Shown: piece after piece, positions 1 to 11,112 of the stretch
Layout: each line of letters begins with the position of its first letter
Position numbering within the stretch: the stretch's first letter is position 1
Notes under the pieces: model-generated
Seen by the model: only the letters and a program-made list of their open reading frames with translations
Told to the model about the DNA's origin: nothing
Database searches by the model: none
From: Pseudophaeomoniella oleicola
Lineage: Eukaryota; Ascomycota; Eurotiomycetes; Phaeomoniellales; Phaeomoniellaceae
Direction of reading: 5' to 3'
Assembly (NCBI GenBank): GCA_003868215.1
Contig: QWDQ01000046.1
Span: forward strand, 62,001 to 126,000
DNA: 64,000 bases
Made by a program: the position numbers and the translations under genes

Positions 1-513
1 ATCAGGGCGAACTTAGTCAGAAAAACTTATGTTTTGAAACTGTGAAGTGCTTCAGATCTCGAGAAATGGGGAAAATGGAAGTCCTCTCCCATTAGTTACC
101 ATCAAACATCACCAACAGCAACAGCGCCTCTCGCCCATCCCACGCACATCTACAGCATCTTTCTTCCAGCCCTTTTTCTCTTATTGAGTTCTATTACCCT
201 CGGTTTCTGGACATTTCCCTGATGACTTTTAATCATGATACCCAATCCGCGTGGGAGGGACCAGCGTACACGTACGTCTGTATGTACATGAGCATTTAAA
301 TCTACGAATTAGAAAAATGTAATGAGGAAAATTTTTATGTTGTATGAATGAACCTTTTGATAATACGAGGATATCGAAATAATAGTAAGGGAAGAATGAG
401 AAGAAGAAACATGAAAGGAGGAATTATGGGGAACTATGTATACGCAATATACATCTGGTACATGATTTTCAAGGGCTTCGTTCGAAAGCGGTCATGTCGA
501 TCGACGGACACGT
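1..513. other. intergenic, left edge
   Basis: No coding signal was found. It is 3' of the dioxygenase gene. A short open frame near 348-539 overlaps the end of that gene antisense and has no family resemblance. Confidence 0.6.
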
Positions 514-1698
514 TCATGCTCCCACGACGCCAACCCTAGCACTCAACTCCTTCTCAACGTCCTTCATCTTATAGTTCTTGGCTGTATTATAGTTACGCCA
601 TTCCCCGGCGTTGATCGCCTTGAACAATTTCTCTTCTCCTTCAGATGAGACGATAGGGTCGATTGTTGTTTGCGGGTCAGGGTGCACGAAGTATGGGATC
701 GAATACCTGGCCGGTAACATTTCTTCTCCGGTGCTGGAAGTGAATGTGGCTGGTGAGACGACCCGGTGGATGGTTGAGCGAACTCGCCCGTTCAGGAGCC
801 GGTGCATCAGGTCTCCAATATTGATGAGCACCGTACCCGGGATGGGGCGAGCTGGGGTAAAGTCACCGGTGTGGAAAGGATCAATCTCGAGGCCACCGAC
901 TTGGTCTTGAAACAACAGTGTACAGAGGCCAAAGTCTGTGTGCGGCATGATTCGCCCTTCTTTACCGTCCGCACCACGCTTTGTGCCTGAAGCAGTTATC
1001 ATGGACGCAGATATAGGCGGATAGTGCAAAAGCCGGAGTTGTGGATCGGCTTGCTGGGTGATGTTCGTAAAATAGTCTTCCCCGCCAGGGAGTTTCATTG
1101 CGATGGCAAGGCATTTCAAAACATGTCGAGAAAGCGTGAAACATTGCCGGTAGAAAGCGTCAATGGTAGGTCTGAAAGACACCAGTTTGGGATCTGCAGT
1201 GTGTGATGCTAGATCCTCACTTGTAGGGCAGAGATCATTGCGAAATCGGCGATGTTCGTAGCATTCTTTATGGTCACCCACCCCCTCGGCTCCATCACCT
1301 GTATAGCCTTGATTGACTGAAGGGTCTTTGAGAGCATACTGGGATTTGAAATCTTGCGGCAAAGCGAAGAATTGTGAAGACTGGAGCTCTGTGAGTCAGA
1401 CTAATTGGAATCCGTGAAGAGCGAAGCGCAATCTTGAAAAGCAATGTGCATAATGAAACAACAGAAATGAAAATTAAAAGATCAGAAGGTTGAATATCAT
1501 TGCTCGCTGCAACAAGATCAAACGTACGAGTTTAAAGATTTCATCAATAGTCTCTTGTGAGATGCCAAAATCTTTCAAATAGACGAAACCAACATCACGA
1601 AAAGCCTGGTATACTTGCTGGGCAACGTCCTCGCGTTCTTTGGGGGTGCCGCTGATGAACGGCTCGAATGAGATGGTAGGGATATCTGCCGGCGCCAT
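514..1698 (-). CDS. 2-oxoglutarate/Fe(II)-dependent dioxygenase (isopenicillin-N-synthase-like)
   Basis: Two exons: 1528..1698 and 514..1380, about 345 aa. The first exon carries the DIOX_N pattern (start MAPADIPTISF, then an AFRDVGFVYL block); the second holds the double-stranded beta-helix core with iron ligands HTD (about H204, D206) and a distal His in STIHRVV (about H262), plus the 2-oxoglutarate Arg in ARYSIP. Family members use Fe(II), O2 and 2-oxoglutarate to hydroxylate or cyclise small molecules; the substrate cannot be told. The start at 1698 is chosen because DIOX_N begins there; the open frame extends a further 24 codons upstream. The intron has two in-frame acceptors, CAGAG at 1387 and CTCCAG at 1381; I prefer the latter because it gives FKLSSQFFALP, the family spacing. 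No cluster partners (synthetase, P450) flank it. Confidence 0.85.
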
Positions 1699-2884
1699 GA
1701 TGAACAACGAGTGGGTCAGAAGGTGTTCTTTGAAAAACAGGTTGTTTGGATTATCAACGACAAAATTCAAGCCACCGCTGCCCTATGCAGAGTGTGTATA
1801 AGTGTTATGATTCGAAACTATGTCGTCGTCTTCTTTTCCCGCTGGTCGCTATATTGCAGGAACAGTATAATACTTGCTATGACGTTGGATGTTTGCCCGT
1901 GATTTGAAATGGATGCCAAAGGTTGGGGCCCAAGCGGACATGTCCCTGAGAGTCAGCGGTTGGACGAATCTTTCAATGATGTCGATACGCCTTGAGGTTA
2001 GGCATAATGTGGCGATCGATTTGGACAACCATTGGACATCATTCGCATAAACGAATATAATCCATCCCTATCCTGAGCAAAAAGGACAAAGATGGGGGTC
2101 CAAGACTCTTGGTGATTCGACTATTCTTATCAGCATCGGCCAGTAGAGAATCTACCTCAATAGGCAGGTAAGGTACGTAGTATGTCAGCCTCTATAGAGG
2201 ATGCTAAGTGGTGATCCGACGTTGGATCTTGCGGTTAGATATGAGAAAGTCTCGATAAGGTGCTCTTATCTCTCCATATTCTTGGCGGTGATAAGGGTCG
2301 TCAACGCATATCCTGAGCTCTTGTCTGCAGTCGAAGAATCGTTGCTAAGCATTGGTCGCATATGAGCGCTACACTTGAGCATTACTGGTGGCTGGATACC
2401 GTGATCTGTCTCACATACTCACCTTCATCATCTGCTGCATCTGGTCAAACAGCTACAGGACCCAACGTCAGCAATGGTCCGACGGATGCTATAATCGTCA
2501 GCATCATTCAACGAATTCATCTTTCGTTTGCTTGGTCTTGGTTTATAGCTTCGGCCCCGGTATCTCTATTATAACCTCAAACCCCTTGTGAACATAGGAG
2601 CCATGGTACCTTATCATACTATAAGCGGCGCAACTCCGCTAGAGAACAAGTGCACATCACCGCATCCCCTGACGATCAGCTTATCGATGTCCTTGTTGGC
2701 TTGGCCTACTTACATCTTGATAACATATGCAAGAACATATTGAAGGCTCTTATCATAGTGAATACCATCCCTGAATGCATCGTCTTGAGATACTTCAGAA
2801 ACGTCTTCTCTCTCTGAATATCTTATACGGTCGATGAGGTGCTTGATGCGTTACTAGGCAGCAGATCCATTTACCCTTTCCAAG
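1699..2884. other. intergenic, divergent promoter region
   Basis: This 1.2 kb gap separates the divergent dioxygenase and sugar porter. I see no conserved coding. It contains six GATA-factor-type hexamers (listed separately). Short open frames at 1711-1902 and 2362-2591 resemble nothing. Confidence 0.6.
2126..2754. promoter_or_regulatory. cluster of GATA-factor sites upstream of sugar porter
   Basis: GATAAG/CTTATC hexamers lie at 2126, 2254, 2265, 2290, 2610 and 2749, between 130 and 760 bp upstream of the transporter start. AreA/AreB/SreA-type factors bind HGATAR, often as paired sites; 2254, 2265 and 2290 form a tight group. Function is inferred from motif only. Confidence 0.35.
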
Positions 2885-4628
2885 ATGTCTGCTCTATCTG
2901 CCGGTACTGACCGGCAATATGTCTCACGGCTCGTGCCGAGCGCACCCCTTGTCATTGCAGTTCTGATCATAGCTACTTCTGCTGTGGACTCCGTTGTATG
3001 TTTTTCTTGACAGGTAGCTTTCGCCTGGGGTCGAGTGGGACTGACCTACGGACGCAGCTTTTGGGCTATGACAGCTCGTTGATGGGCTCCCTCAATGTCA
3101 TGCCAACGTATACCAGCTATTTTACGTTGACCACTGCGACCCGCTCTTTGAACACCGCCATCTCTTATGTCGGCGGATCCTGCTCAGCGGTTCTTGCCGG
3201 ATTCGTCACCGATTGGAGGGGGAGAAGGGAGACCATATTCTGGTCATGTTTGATCACGTTCGTAGGGGCATTCCTCCAGGCATTTGCCAGAAATATTGCC
3301 ATGTTTATCGTTGGCCGATTCATCATTGGGTTTGGAATGGGTGTTGCCGCCGTCGCTACCCCAACTTATGTTGCCGAGACTGTGATGCCAAAGTACCGAG
3401 CATTCGCTCTCGGACTTTATTACTCGTGCTGGGGTGTGGGTACCATGATAGCTTCTGGCATCTGTTACAAGGTATGTATCATCCTCCTTAAGTGTTCCGT
3501 CACTGATAGCTATCCAGAGCCAAAATTATCCCACTACTTGGGCCTGGCGGACTCCGAGTCTGGTTCAGATCGTCTGGTCAATCTGTTGCGCAGCAATCCT
3601 CCCATTCGTGCCTGAAAGCCCTCGTTGGCTCGTTGGGCACGATCGCCATGCCGAAGCATTGGAAGTGCTTGCCATTGTCAATGCTCGTGGAGATAAATCT
3701 GATCCAACTGTACTACTCCAGTACAAGGAAATCACCGATACCATCGCTTTCGAAAAGGGTGAGGGACGGCAACTGACCCTTGCGCAAGCCTTCTCGAACC
3801 GCCCTAATCGGAAGCGACTGACCCTGGCAATCACGTTCGCTGTTATTGTCATGCTTCCTGGAACCAACATCATCACCTACTATTTCGGTTCCATGCTGAC
3901 ACAGGCTGGTATCACTGACCCGACCACTCAACTTGAAATCAACATCATACTTACCGCATGGGGCTTCGTCATCGCCGTCGTTGGATCCTGGTTCGCCGAC
4001 AAAGTGAGTCGAAAGATGCTCTGCTCTGTCAGTCTTGCAGGTCAAGTCGTCACTTTCTACATCCTTGCCGGTCTCACGAAACTCTACGGCACATCATCCA
4101 ACAACTCCGGCATTTACGGAACCATAGCAACGATTTTCCTGTACACTGCAGCGTACCAGTATGGTATAAGTCCGCTCACAGTCCTCTACCCTCCAGAAGT
4201 CCTGTCCTACCGTATCCGTGGAGTGGTAAGCCCCTTCCCTCTGCATCTCTCTTACTAGATGATCGAACTGACATAAACAGGGTATGGGCCTCTACACCTT
4301 GGTGACTAAGCTCTCAGGCCTCATCGTCACAATGGTCTTCCCCTTTGCCCTTGACGCCATCGGCTACCAAACATACATCATCAATGCCTCCTTCGACATT
4401 CTCATGCTGATCGGCGTCGTGATCTTTTGGGTTGAGACTCGTGGTCTTACCCTTGAGGAAATTGACAAGGTATTCGACGGAGTAAAGCACTCGGACGTGC
4501 CGGACTTGGAAGATGTGAAGAGGGGCAAAGAAGATTTTGTTCTCGGCTTAGATGGCGTTGACGTCGGTAACGGTGCTGCTCCTGTTGTTGAGGATGAGGT
4601 TGTTATCGGAACGGAGGGAAAGAAGTAA
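2885..4628 (+). CDS. MFS sugar transporter (sugar porter family, lactose-permease/hexose type)
   Basis: Four exons: 2885..2995, 3058..3471, 3518..4225 and 4281..4628, giving 526 aa, the usual size for 12-helix sugar porters (TC 2.A.1.1). Family marks are LLGYDSSLMGSLN in helix 1, the DWRGRRE loop 2-3 motif, PTYVAETVMPKYRA before helix 5, PESPRWLVGHDR in the central loop and VETRGLTLEEID after helix 12. Expected role is proton-linked uptake of hexose or disaccharide across the plasma membrane; the substrate is not readable. The N-terminal 37 codons were placed by joining a first exon with donor GTATGT to acceptor GACGCAG, which restores the helix-1 GYD motif. All three introns are 46-62 nt. 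The upstream region carries a GATA-site cluster. Confidence 0.9.
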
Positions 4629-5585
4629 TATTGATAGTGGGTAGAATCCACACTAGAAGACACTGTTCGTATGGCCTGGCTTTAGAGGTTGACTTGCTGA
4701 ATCAATACTCGCTTGACATTGCTTTTCCCATACTTTGCTTTCTAGCTCAGCCATTGCCTCATACTGCTCCATATATTGCCAATGTTGTCTTACGCCATTG
4801 TGTCTTTCCTGACTTGCTGGAAATTGTAAATTATTAGTCCCGACTATGATCAACTCGCGCGGCAAAACACATACCTCTCCATCTCGTTTCGAGATCCTCT
4901 AGATAAGGCTCGAGTCTTTTGAGTTCATCAGAGCCTCCCGACGCACATGTAGTCTTGGGGCTTCAAGTAGAAGGTCTCCTAAAAAACGATATGTCCTAGC
5001 TTTCCCCTGTGATCCTGTAAGATCGGGCATCGGATCGACGGTGATATGAGCCTGTGCGTAGAGTTGCCAAGTCGACATATCCCATTGACAGATCTCAAAT
5101 GCGGCACATTTTTTGATGTGCAGATGCTGTCTAAGATTTTAGTAAGGATTCCATGTAACGTGTTCAGTGGTATAATTGTTTAGTGAAGATTCGGCTTGCA
5201 GAGTGAAACTTCAGGTATGAGATACTATCTACACGTGGTTAATTTCGTGTGGTATGCCTCAACCTCTGAATCAAATCCCAATAGATGTGAAATGATACAT
5301 ATTGTATTGGTAGCAATACTCCCTTCCACTATTTCAGCCATTCTCACAGTGAACACTCTCCTTCATCTTTGGTACCAGGATGACTGTAGACAAGTTACAA
5401 TTTGTGTGATTGAAATCCATACTTAAGGCCTATATAGGACCTCTGTCTGCAAACTGTGAGTGCCCTCCGATGGTGTAATGTTGAAGATAAATTAATATCT
5501 GAAACAATTGTTTAACCATTGTAGAATGATGTCATGTGGTTTTTGTATATATATTTTATATCCCCAATTATTCATCAACTTTCCA
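4629..5585. other. intergenic
   Basis: This 0.96 kb gap lies between the sugar porter and tRNA-Cys. Nothing coding is supported. It becomes AT-rich toward the tRNA (a TATATATATTTTATAT-like tract around 5545-5560). Confidence 0.6.
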
Positions 5586-5668
5586 GGATCGATAGCTCAG
5601 CGGTAGAGCGAAAGATTGCAGTTTATCCAACTATCTTTAGGTCGCCGTTTCGATCACGGCTCGGTCCT
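5586..5668 (+). tRNA. tRNA-Cys(GCA) with 11-nt intron
   Basis: A full cloverleaf folds. The acceptor stem GGATCGA pairs with TCGGTCC (7 bp, one G-U). The D-arm is GCTC/GAGC, the anticodon stem AAAGA/TCTTT and the T-arm GCCGT-TTCGATC-ACGGC. The anticodon loop begins TTGCA, so the anticodon is GCA. The loop is 18 nt, implying an intron of 11 nt after position 37, within about 5622-5632. The discriminator base at 5668 is U, the cysteinyl-tRNA identity base. Mature length would be 72 nt plus CCA. Confidence 0.93.
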
Positions 5669-5669
5669 G

Positions 5670-5679
5670 TTTTTTTTTT
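5670..5679 (+). terminator. RNA polymerase III poly-T terminator
   Basis: A run of ten T begins two bases after the tRNA discriminator base, the standard Pol III stop. Confidence 0.85.
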
Positions 5680-5897
5680 GTTCTTTTTTGCTTTCCTTGG
5701 ATGAATTTCTGATAAATGCGACACTACGTAGTAAGTGCTCTGCCCCACCAACAAAGCTAAACGTTCAGGCGCGCGCAAATCGGTCTATTGTAATTACATT
5801 CTGTCCCCTCAAGAACTATACAAGGTAAGATTTTGACATAAAGATTTTATGCTATACAGAGGAAGTAATCCTAATATCTAAATGCATGCATTTTTAA

Positions 5898-6581
5898 ATG
5901 CCTGGAAGTACTCCCCGCGAGATATCGATCCTTCCAGCCCTTCGACCCTCCATAGTGAACCAAGCGGAGAGACAGCTTGCAAAGGTGGGTGTGACTGTGC
6001 TCAAGAATGCACGTGTCAAAATCGTAAGTCCGCATGTTGCAGGCGAGACAGAAGACAGTATCACAAGTAGCGTGACGCTGGCACTTGAGAATGGCAAGAT
6101 GTTGGACGCAGATCTATACATTCCGGCTACCGGCCAGAGCCCAAACACCGGTTTTATCGCGAACAAAGACCTACTCACTGCCGACGGTCATATTGACACG
6201 AACCCGTCGACCTTACGAGTGGACAAGGCTGGACCACGCGTTTATGCTATCGGTGACGCATCATCGTATGCGCGACCGGCCATCCATCTTATACTAGAAG
6301 CTATTCCCGTTCTCTGCGCAAATATCAAGCACGATCTGCTACTCTCCACCTCGTCTGATAAAGAGGGCACTGCCTCTTCCGGCGAAGACAAGGAATACAA
6401 AGAAGATACTCGCGAAACCCAACTCGTCCCAATCGGAAAGAATCAAGGTGTTGGTGCGGCTATGGGATACAAGATACCTAGTTTCTTGGTATGGCTGATT
6501 AAGGGACGAGATTATCGGCTATGGACGACGGGGAGGTTATGGAGTGGGAAACAATGGGGTCAAAGGAAATCAGCGATGTAG
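5898..6581 (+). pseudogene. 5'-truncated FAD-dependent pyridine nucleotide oxidoreductase (AIF/AMID-like), C-terminal part
   Basis: The open frame of 227 codons matches only the C-terminal half of AIF/AMID-type NAD(P)H:quinone oxidoreductases. It starts at the strand around ILPALRPSIVNQAE, includes the ATGQSPNTGF loop and the second FAD-contact motif RVYAIGDAS, and ends with a short hydrophobic region. The N-terminal FAD Rossmann motif (GxGxxG) and the NAD-binding GGG motif, about 200 residues, are missing. Nothing resembling them appears in the 230 bp back to tRNA-Cys, nor further upstream. The remaining frame has no internal stop, so the truncation may be recent, or an unseen promoter may express a fragment. 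It converges on the GFA gene, with stops 11 bp apart. An upstream GTAAGA...TACAG pair (5825-5860) could be an intron relic. Confidence 0.75.
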
Positions 6582-6592
6582 AAAGAAGATAA

Positions 6593-7285
6593 TTATACAC
6601 AATCTGTAGATTTTATTTCTTCTTCTGCTTTCTTCATCTTCTGCTTGAGCACATCAAGCCTCTCCAACGCATCCTTCCTCCACACCTGACTAGATCTATA
6701 CGACTCCTCCAGAACCGGTATCCCCCTCTCCTTCTCCGCGGTCAAGTCAACCCAGTCCATTTTCGTCGACGTATAGATATGAACATCCGGCCTGACCGCC
6801 CTTTTACTCTGATCATCCAGTGTCCCCGCCTTCACGTACGTCGTCCATGTGAAATCTTCACCGCCATAATCGCTGCAAATTACTACATAGCAATTCGGGC
6901 AGCGAGCGATCTTTTGTTGGCCGCCGCCGCCGCCGTCTCCTCCCGAGGCTGTGGGTAGGTCGCCGAGGATAGGTTTAGTTTCGGAGGTGATGCGGAAGTT
7001 TGATGATTCGATTATAGAGTTTAGGGCGAAGGCCGAGCCCGATTCGCGTTGGCACCAGGTGCAATGACAGCAGTTTGTGCAGAGGAAGGGGGCGAGAACT
7101 TCGTAGGTGATGGTTTTGCAGGTGCAGTGGCCCTTGAGGGGGGTGAAGGGTTTGGTTGCCATTGCGAAGAAGTCGGATAGGTGGGAAGATTGACGTGATT
7201 TGAATACCTTTGGGCGACGTTGGATGTGCTTCCAAGGGGGTGAAAATGTCCGAGATGCCATGTCGGACAGGGCAGAGTATATCAC
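6593..7285 (-). CDS. GFA/CENP-V (Mss4-like fold) zinc protein
   Basis: This is a single-exon gene of 230 codons from the first Met, or 189 aa if translation starts at 7162 (MATKPFTP), which sits just before the conserved domain and is the more likely start. Zinc-ligand pattern: GHCTCKTITYE, then CTNCCHCTWCQRESGSAFA, then RCPNCYVVICSD; also the family's GTLDD and VHIYTSTKMDWV blocks. The family includes glutathione-dependent formaldehyde-activating enzyme-like proteins and CENP-V; most fungal members have no known substrate. The C-terminus adds a charged helix (LKQKMKKAEEEIK). The longer N-terminus (RTFSPPWKHIQRRPKVFKSR) is basic and could be a mitochondrial presequence, so both starts may be used. 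Confidence 0.85.
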   Translation of the reverse strand: MIYSALSDMASRTFSPPWKHIQRRPKVFKSRQSSHLSDFFAMATKPFTPLKGHCTCKTITYEVLAPFLCTNCCHCTWCQRESGSAFALNSIIESSNFRITSETKPILGDLPTASGGDGGGGGQQKIARCPNCYVVICSDYGGEDFTWTTYVKAGTLDDQSKRAVRPDVHIYTSTKMDWVDLTAEKERGIPVLEESYRSSQVWRKDALERLDVLKQKMKKAEEEIKSTDCV

Positions 7286-7807
7286 GACGTTATTTGACGG
7301 CTCTCATACTTGGAAATGTCCAAGAGTACCTATGCTATCAGCCTTTCACATAGGGAAGCAAGTATACCCGAGCGTTGATGCGTCTTGAAAATAGCAGTGG
7401 TCACTACCTGGATTTTTGTTTCCTATTCAAGGAAGGGTTACGGGTAGGTTCTGTACATCTATATTCGTTGATTGCCACGAACATCTTTCAACCGAGGTTG
7501 CATTTTATACAGTAAGTTGTTTCTGCTTTGTTCATTCATTGAAGTTGGGCAAGATATATCGGGGTTCACCAATAGGATCAGCTTCTCATATCGGGGGCGC
7601 TGGCTGCCTGAGGCTGAAGGCGGGGTTGTCTCAGCCTCGCGCTGTTTCCTGCGTGACTCTCGAGTTGCGCCATCTTGGACAATCTTCAAATTATTCACTG
7701 CAAGAAATACTCAGTTGCAATTCTACCTCTTCAAGCCATCGCTTGACTTCGTTGTCGATAGGTCTTGATCGAACCAGCAAACCATCTCCTGAACTAACCC
7801 TGATCGG

Positions 7808-7848
<41 letters not shown>
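7286..7848. other. intergenic, divergent promoter of GFA gene and STAND gene
   Basis: No gene is seen. The right end is the TCA microsatellite described separately. Confidence 0.6.

Positions 7849-7850
<2 letters not shown>
7808..7850 (+). repeat. TCA/CAT trinucleotide microsatellite ending in the STAND start codon
   Basis: Fourteen uninterrupted TCA units (43 nt) run directly into the initiating ATG at 7849-7851, so the last AT of the array belongs to the start codon. Unit-number changes would alter the 5' leader but never the protein frame. Confidence 0.95.
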
Positions 7851-10800
7851 GGCAGAAGCTGTGGTCGCGTTGGGCCTTGCTTGCAATGTCCTACAGATTG
7901 TCCAATCCGGCCGAGGAGCCATGAAAATCATCCGAGAGATATCTTTGGTTGGGAGCGCGGCTGCAATCGAATCTGCCAGTGAAAGATCTGAAGAAATAGA
8001 GAAAGCTGCAAGATACTTGCGCGACTGGCTAGATCAACTCAAAGCCACCTCGCGGCCTTTGACACAGACTGAGGACGAACTTCAAAGAGTCGCGGGTCAA
8101 TGCATCAGCACTGCCGAGGCTCTGCGAAAGAAATTGAAGCCGTTAAAGAAGGATGCCAAGGGAAGAAAATTGGTAGTGGTCACGACAGCATTGAAGACAC
8201 TGTTGTCAAAACATGATATTGAAAGTATTGACTCCCAACTATGCAAGTACGAGAGCATTCTGCAAACGAAGATATTGATAAATCTGGAGTGAGTCTGATT
8301 GGATCGCCACCCATTCTCATTGATGTCGAAAAGACAATCTAATGTATTGTCCAGTGCGAATATTGCAAAGCAGACGTTACAGCTTCTTGAGCAGGACAGT
8401 GTCCTCGAGCACCTCGATCAAGCGCTTATCGAATTCATGCAACGTCTAGCCGATGGGTGTATAAAGACGGAAGATTTGATCCGAAACGAAGCAGCAACCA
8501 CTCGTCTGGAAATAAGAGAAGATGGCCAGAACACGAGAGACCATGTGGACCGAAGGCTTCAAGTACTGAAGACTGAGCATCTGTCCGAAACGCAGCATCG
8601 ATTCCTCCTGGAAAGCTTGAGATATCCGGAGATGAATCGCCGCCGGAACGAGATCAAAGTCTCTCACGAAAAGACATTTGGCTGGATATATGACCAGAGT
8701 CGCTCCTACAGGTGGAGCTCATTCACACATTTCCTCCACGGGGTTGAAGCAAAAGACAAGATGTACTGGATCAAGGGAAAACCAGGGTCAGGTAAATCAT
8801 GCCTGATGAAGTTCATCCAAAATGATCGACGAACTCGTGAATGCTTTGCAAAGTGGCAAACAGGAAGGTCTATACGGATCCTCTCACACTATTTCTGGAT
8901 CATCGGAAATGGATCAGAACGAAACATCCGAGGTTTGTTGTTGTCATTAGTAATCCAAATTCTCCAAGACGCTCCGGACCTGGTTCTTACGCTGGCAGCA
9001 GGAAATCGGAAGATTGCCAATTATCGCAATGATAACGACTGGTCTGATGATGACCTGAAGGCCGTACTGAAGCGAACGACTGAGTCCAATACGCAAAGTA
9101 TACTTATCCTTATCGATGCCCTTGATGAGGTTGAACAAGATGCAAAACTTGACCTAGTCAATCTTGTCAAGGAGCTTACTCTCCTGGAAAACGTTAAAGT
9201 CTGCGTGTCCAGTCGTCCGGAGTCGCACTTTGAGATTTCGCTGCTTGCATGTCCGTGCCTCAAGCTGGAAGATCTGACCGAAGAAGATATGAGTGTTTTC
9301 GTTCACGATAAGCTGACGAGCTTTTCACGTTCAAGCTTTGGACCTCTGAAGCAGTCTAGACTTGAACAATTAGTCAAAAAAATTGTGGAGAGGGCTGAGG
9401 GAGTATTTCTGTACACCAGCTATATGCTCACAAATCTGTATAACAGCATATTGGGAATCGACAGTTGGGACACATTACAAAAGATAATAGAAGAGTCCCC
9501 CGCGGGCATGGAGAGTCTCTACAACCACACCTGGAATCGACTAAACAAGCATCAGAAGCATTGGCGGGTGGACGCTGCAAAGTATTTCAGGTTCATTCTA
9601 GGAGGCGATGAGGTTGGGTTTAGCCAATCAGAATTCGAATGCGGACTGCTCGCACTCATGTTTGCAGAGAATGGAACACTAAGGGACAAGGTCATATCCG
9701 AAGAGGAGGTGCTTGATCTTTCAGCGTTGGAGAAAAAGTGTGTGGAAACAAAGCATCGAGTTTTAATCCGCTGCGCAGGTTTAGTCGAAATGGGATCTAA
9801 TATTAGGCCTACTGGGAGATGGGATACAGAAGCCATTGACGGTGAGGAAACGTACATAAAGGATGAGAATGGGAGCGAGATCCTATCAAGTTTCCAATTG
9901 ATCCACAGAACAGCACGCGATTTCTTGCTTGCAACGCCCGATGGTGAAGAAATTTTGAAGTATTGTCCTGAGGAAACCCAAGGGATGACCCTTAACATCG
10001 CAATCTATCAGGCCATTGCAGTGGTGATATATCCTTGGCTGCACTTTTTTCATGTGAGGCAGCTTGTGAGGCAGCTGGGCTCTCATCACGCAACGGGTTC
10101 CAGAGATGAAGCAGTCCAAATGCTTCGCTCTTTCATTCAACTTATACAGAACATAGGTCACAAGCATGGGCAAAAGTGGAGTCTGGACGGATGGACTTTG
10201 TCGCTGAAAGGTTTCGCCCCCTTTTCATTTGCGAACGATATGCTTGGGTACGTCATGACGGTCTGGCCGACACTGGGACTGTCGTTTGTTGAATCATCAA
10301 TCGGAAGACGTGAGCTTACGCCAGAATATGCAAGTTATCTCTTGGCATGTATTGCAGATCATTGCAGACAGGAGTCAATTGACGAAGCAGCGCTTGATTG
10401 TCTCGACTGTCTATACAGACGAGGAGCTGACCCGAATATGAGATTCCCGTACGTTTTGGGTTCTATGGAACACCGTCAACGACTAGCCTCATGGCAAGCC
10501 CTCTCCTTTTTCCCAAACCATGTGGCTTTACGATTTCTAGAAAACTTGATCAGCCATGGCCTGGATCTCAAGCAAACATTTTTAACGGTCTTCAACGTTA
10601 GTGTCCTCGTGCCTGTTGTTCTCTTCTCACCAAGTTCAGTCTGTGTGGTGGTGGAAGCTAATTTGCTTGAATACCTTCGTTACAGAGGTTTAGTATCAAA
10701 TAACCATCAAAAATTCTTCAATCACATCCTACAAGAAGAGCCAGATTTTCGGCCCATCCGGAGGTTACTGTTCATCAAAGACTATTCTACCAACAGTGAG

Positions 10801-11112
10801 CAGGATCAGTATGTCAAGCTAAGCAAGAAAGAGGACGTTCAACTACTTGCTTCCGCAATCGATGAGTTTGAGGCGACTTTCAGTCAGAAGTATGATTCGT
10901 CCCAAGTTCAGAAGCTACCTGATCGTGAAAAGGCTCGTGCCGCCAGTTGGTTATGGGAGGATATTGTTGGTAATGTAGCGCAACGTGTGTGTGAGAGATC
11001 TGAAAAAATAGATAGGTATGAGATGATTTCAGAATTCCTTGAAAAAGGGTGGTTTATACCCACCTCAGAAGTCAGACCCCCGAAGGTCTTCAAAGACGAT
11101 CCCGAGAATTGA
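7849..11112 (+). CDS. STAND/NLR-like NTPase: HeLo-like N-domain plus NACHT
   Basis: Two exons: 7849..8288 and 8355..11112, about 1,065 aa. Residues 1-145 are an all-helical domain opening MAEAVVALGLACNVLQ, the opening typical of the fungal STAND N-terminal (HeLo-like/SesA-related) domain. NACHT follows: Walker A GKPGSGKS (about 287-294), Walker B ILILIDALDEVE (about 395-406) and sensor CVSSRPESHFE. The segment after NACHT (ILGGDEVGFSQSEFECG) fits the helical region usual in fungal NACHT proteins. No ankyrin, WD40 or TPR repeats can be recognised in the last 500 residues. Relatives act in non-self recognition and programmed cell death; this is family inference. The intron (66 nt) joins LINL to DANIAKQTL in frame. 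Confidence 0.88.

Noticed and set aside
514-4628. Dioxygenase plus transporter as a secondary-metabolite cluster
   Set aside because: No synthase, terpene cyclase, P450 or pathway regulator is adjacent; the transporter is a sugar porter.
7416-7982. 188-codon frame with a polyhistidine run
   Set aside because: It is the TCA microsatellite and STAND exon read in another frame; no conserved sequence on either side.
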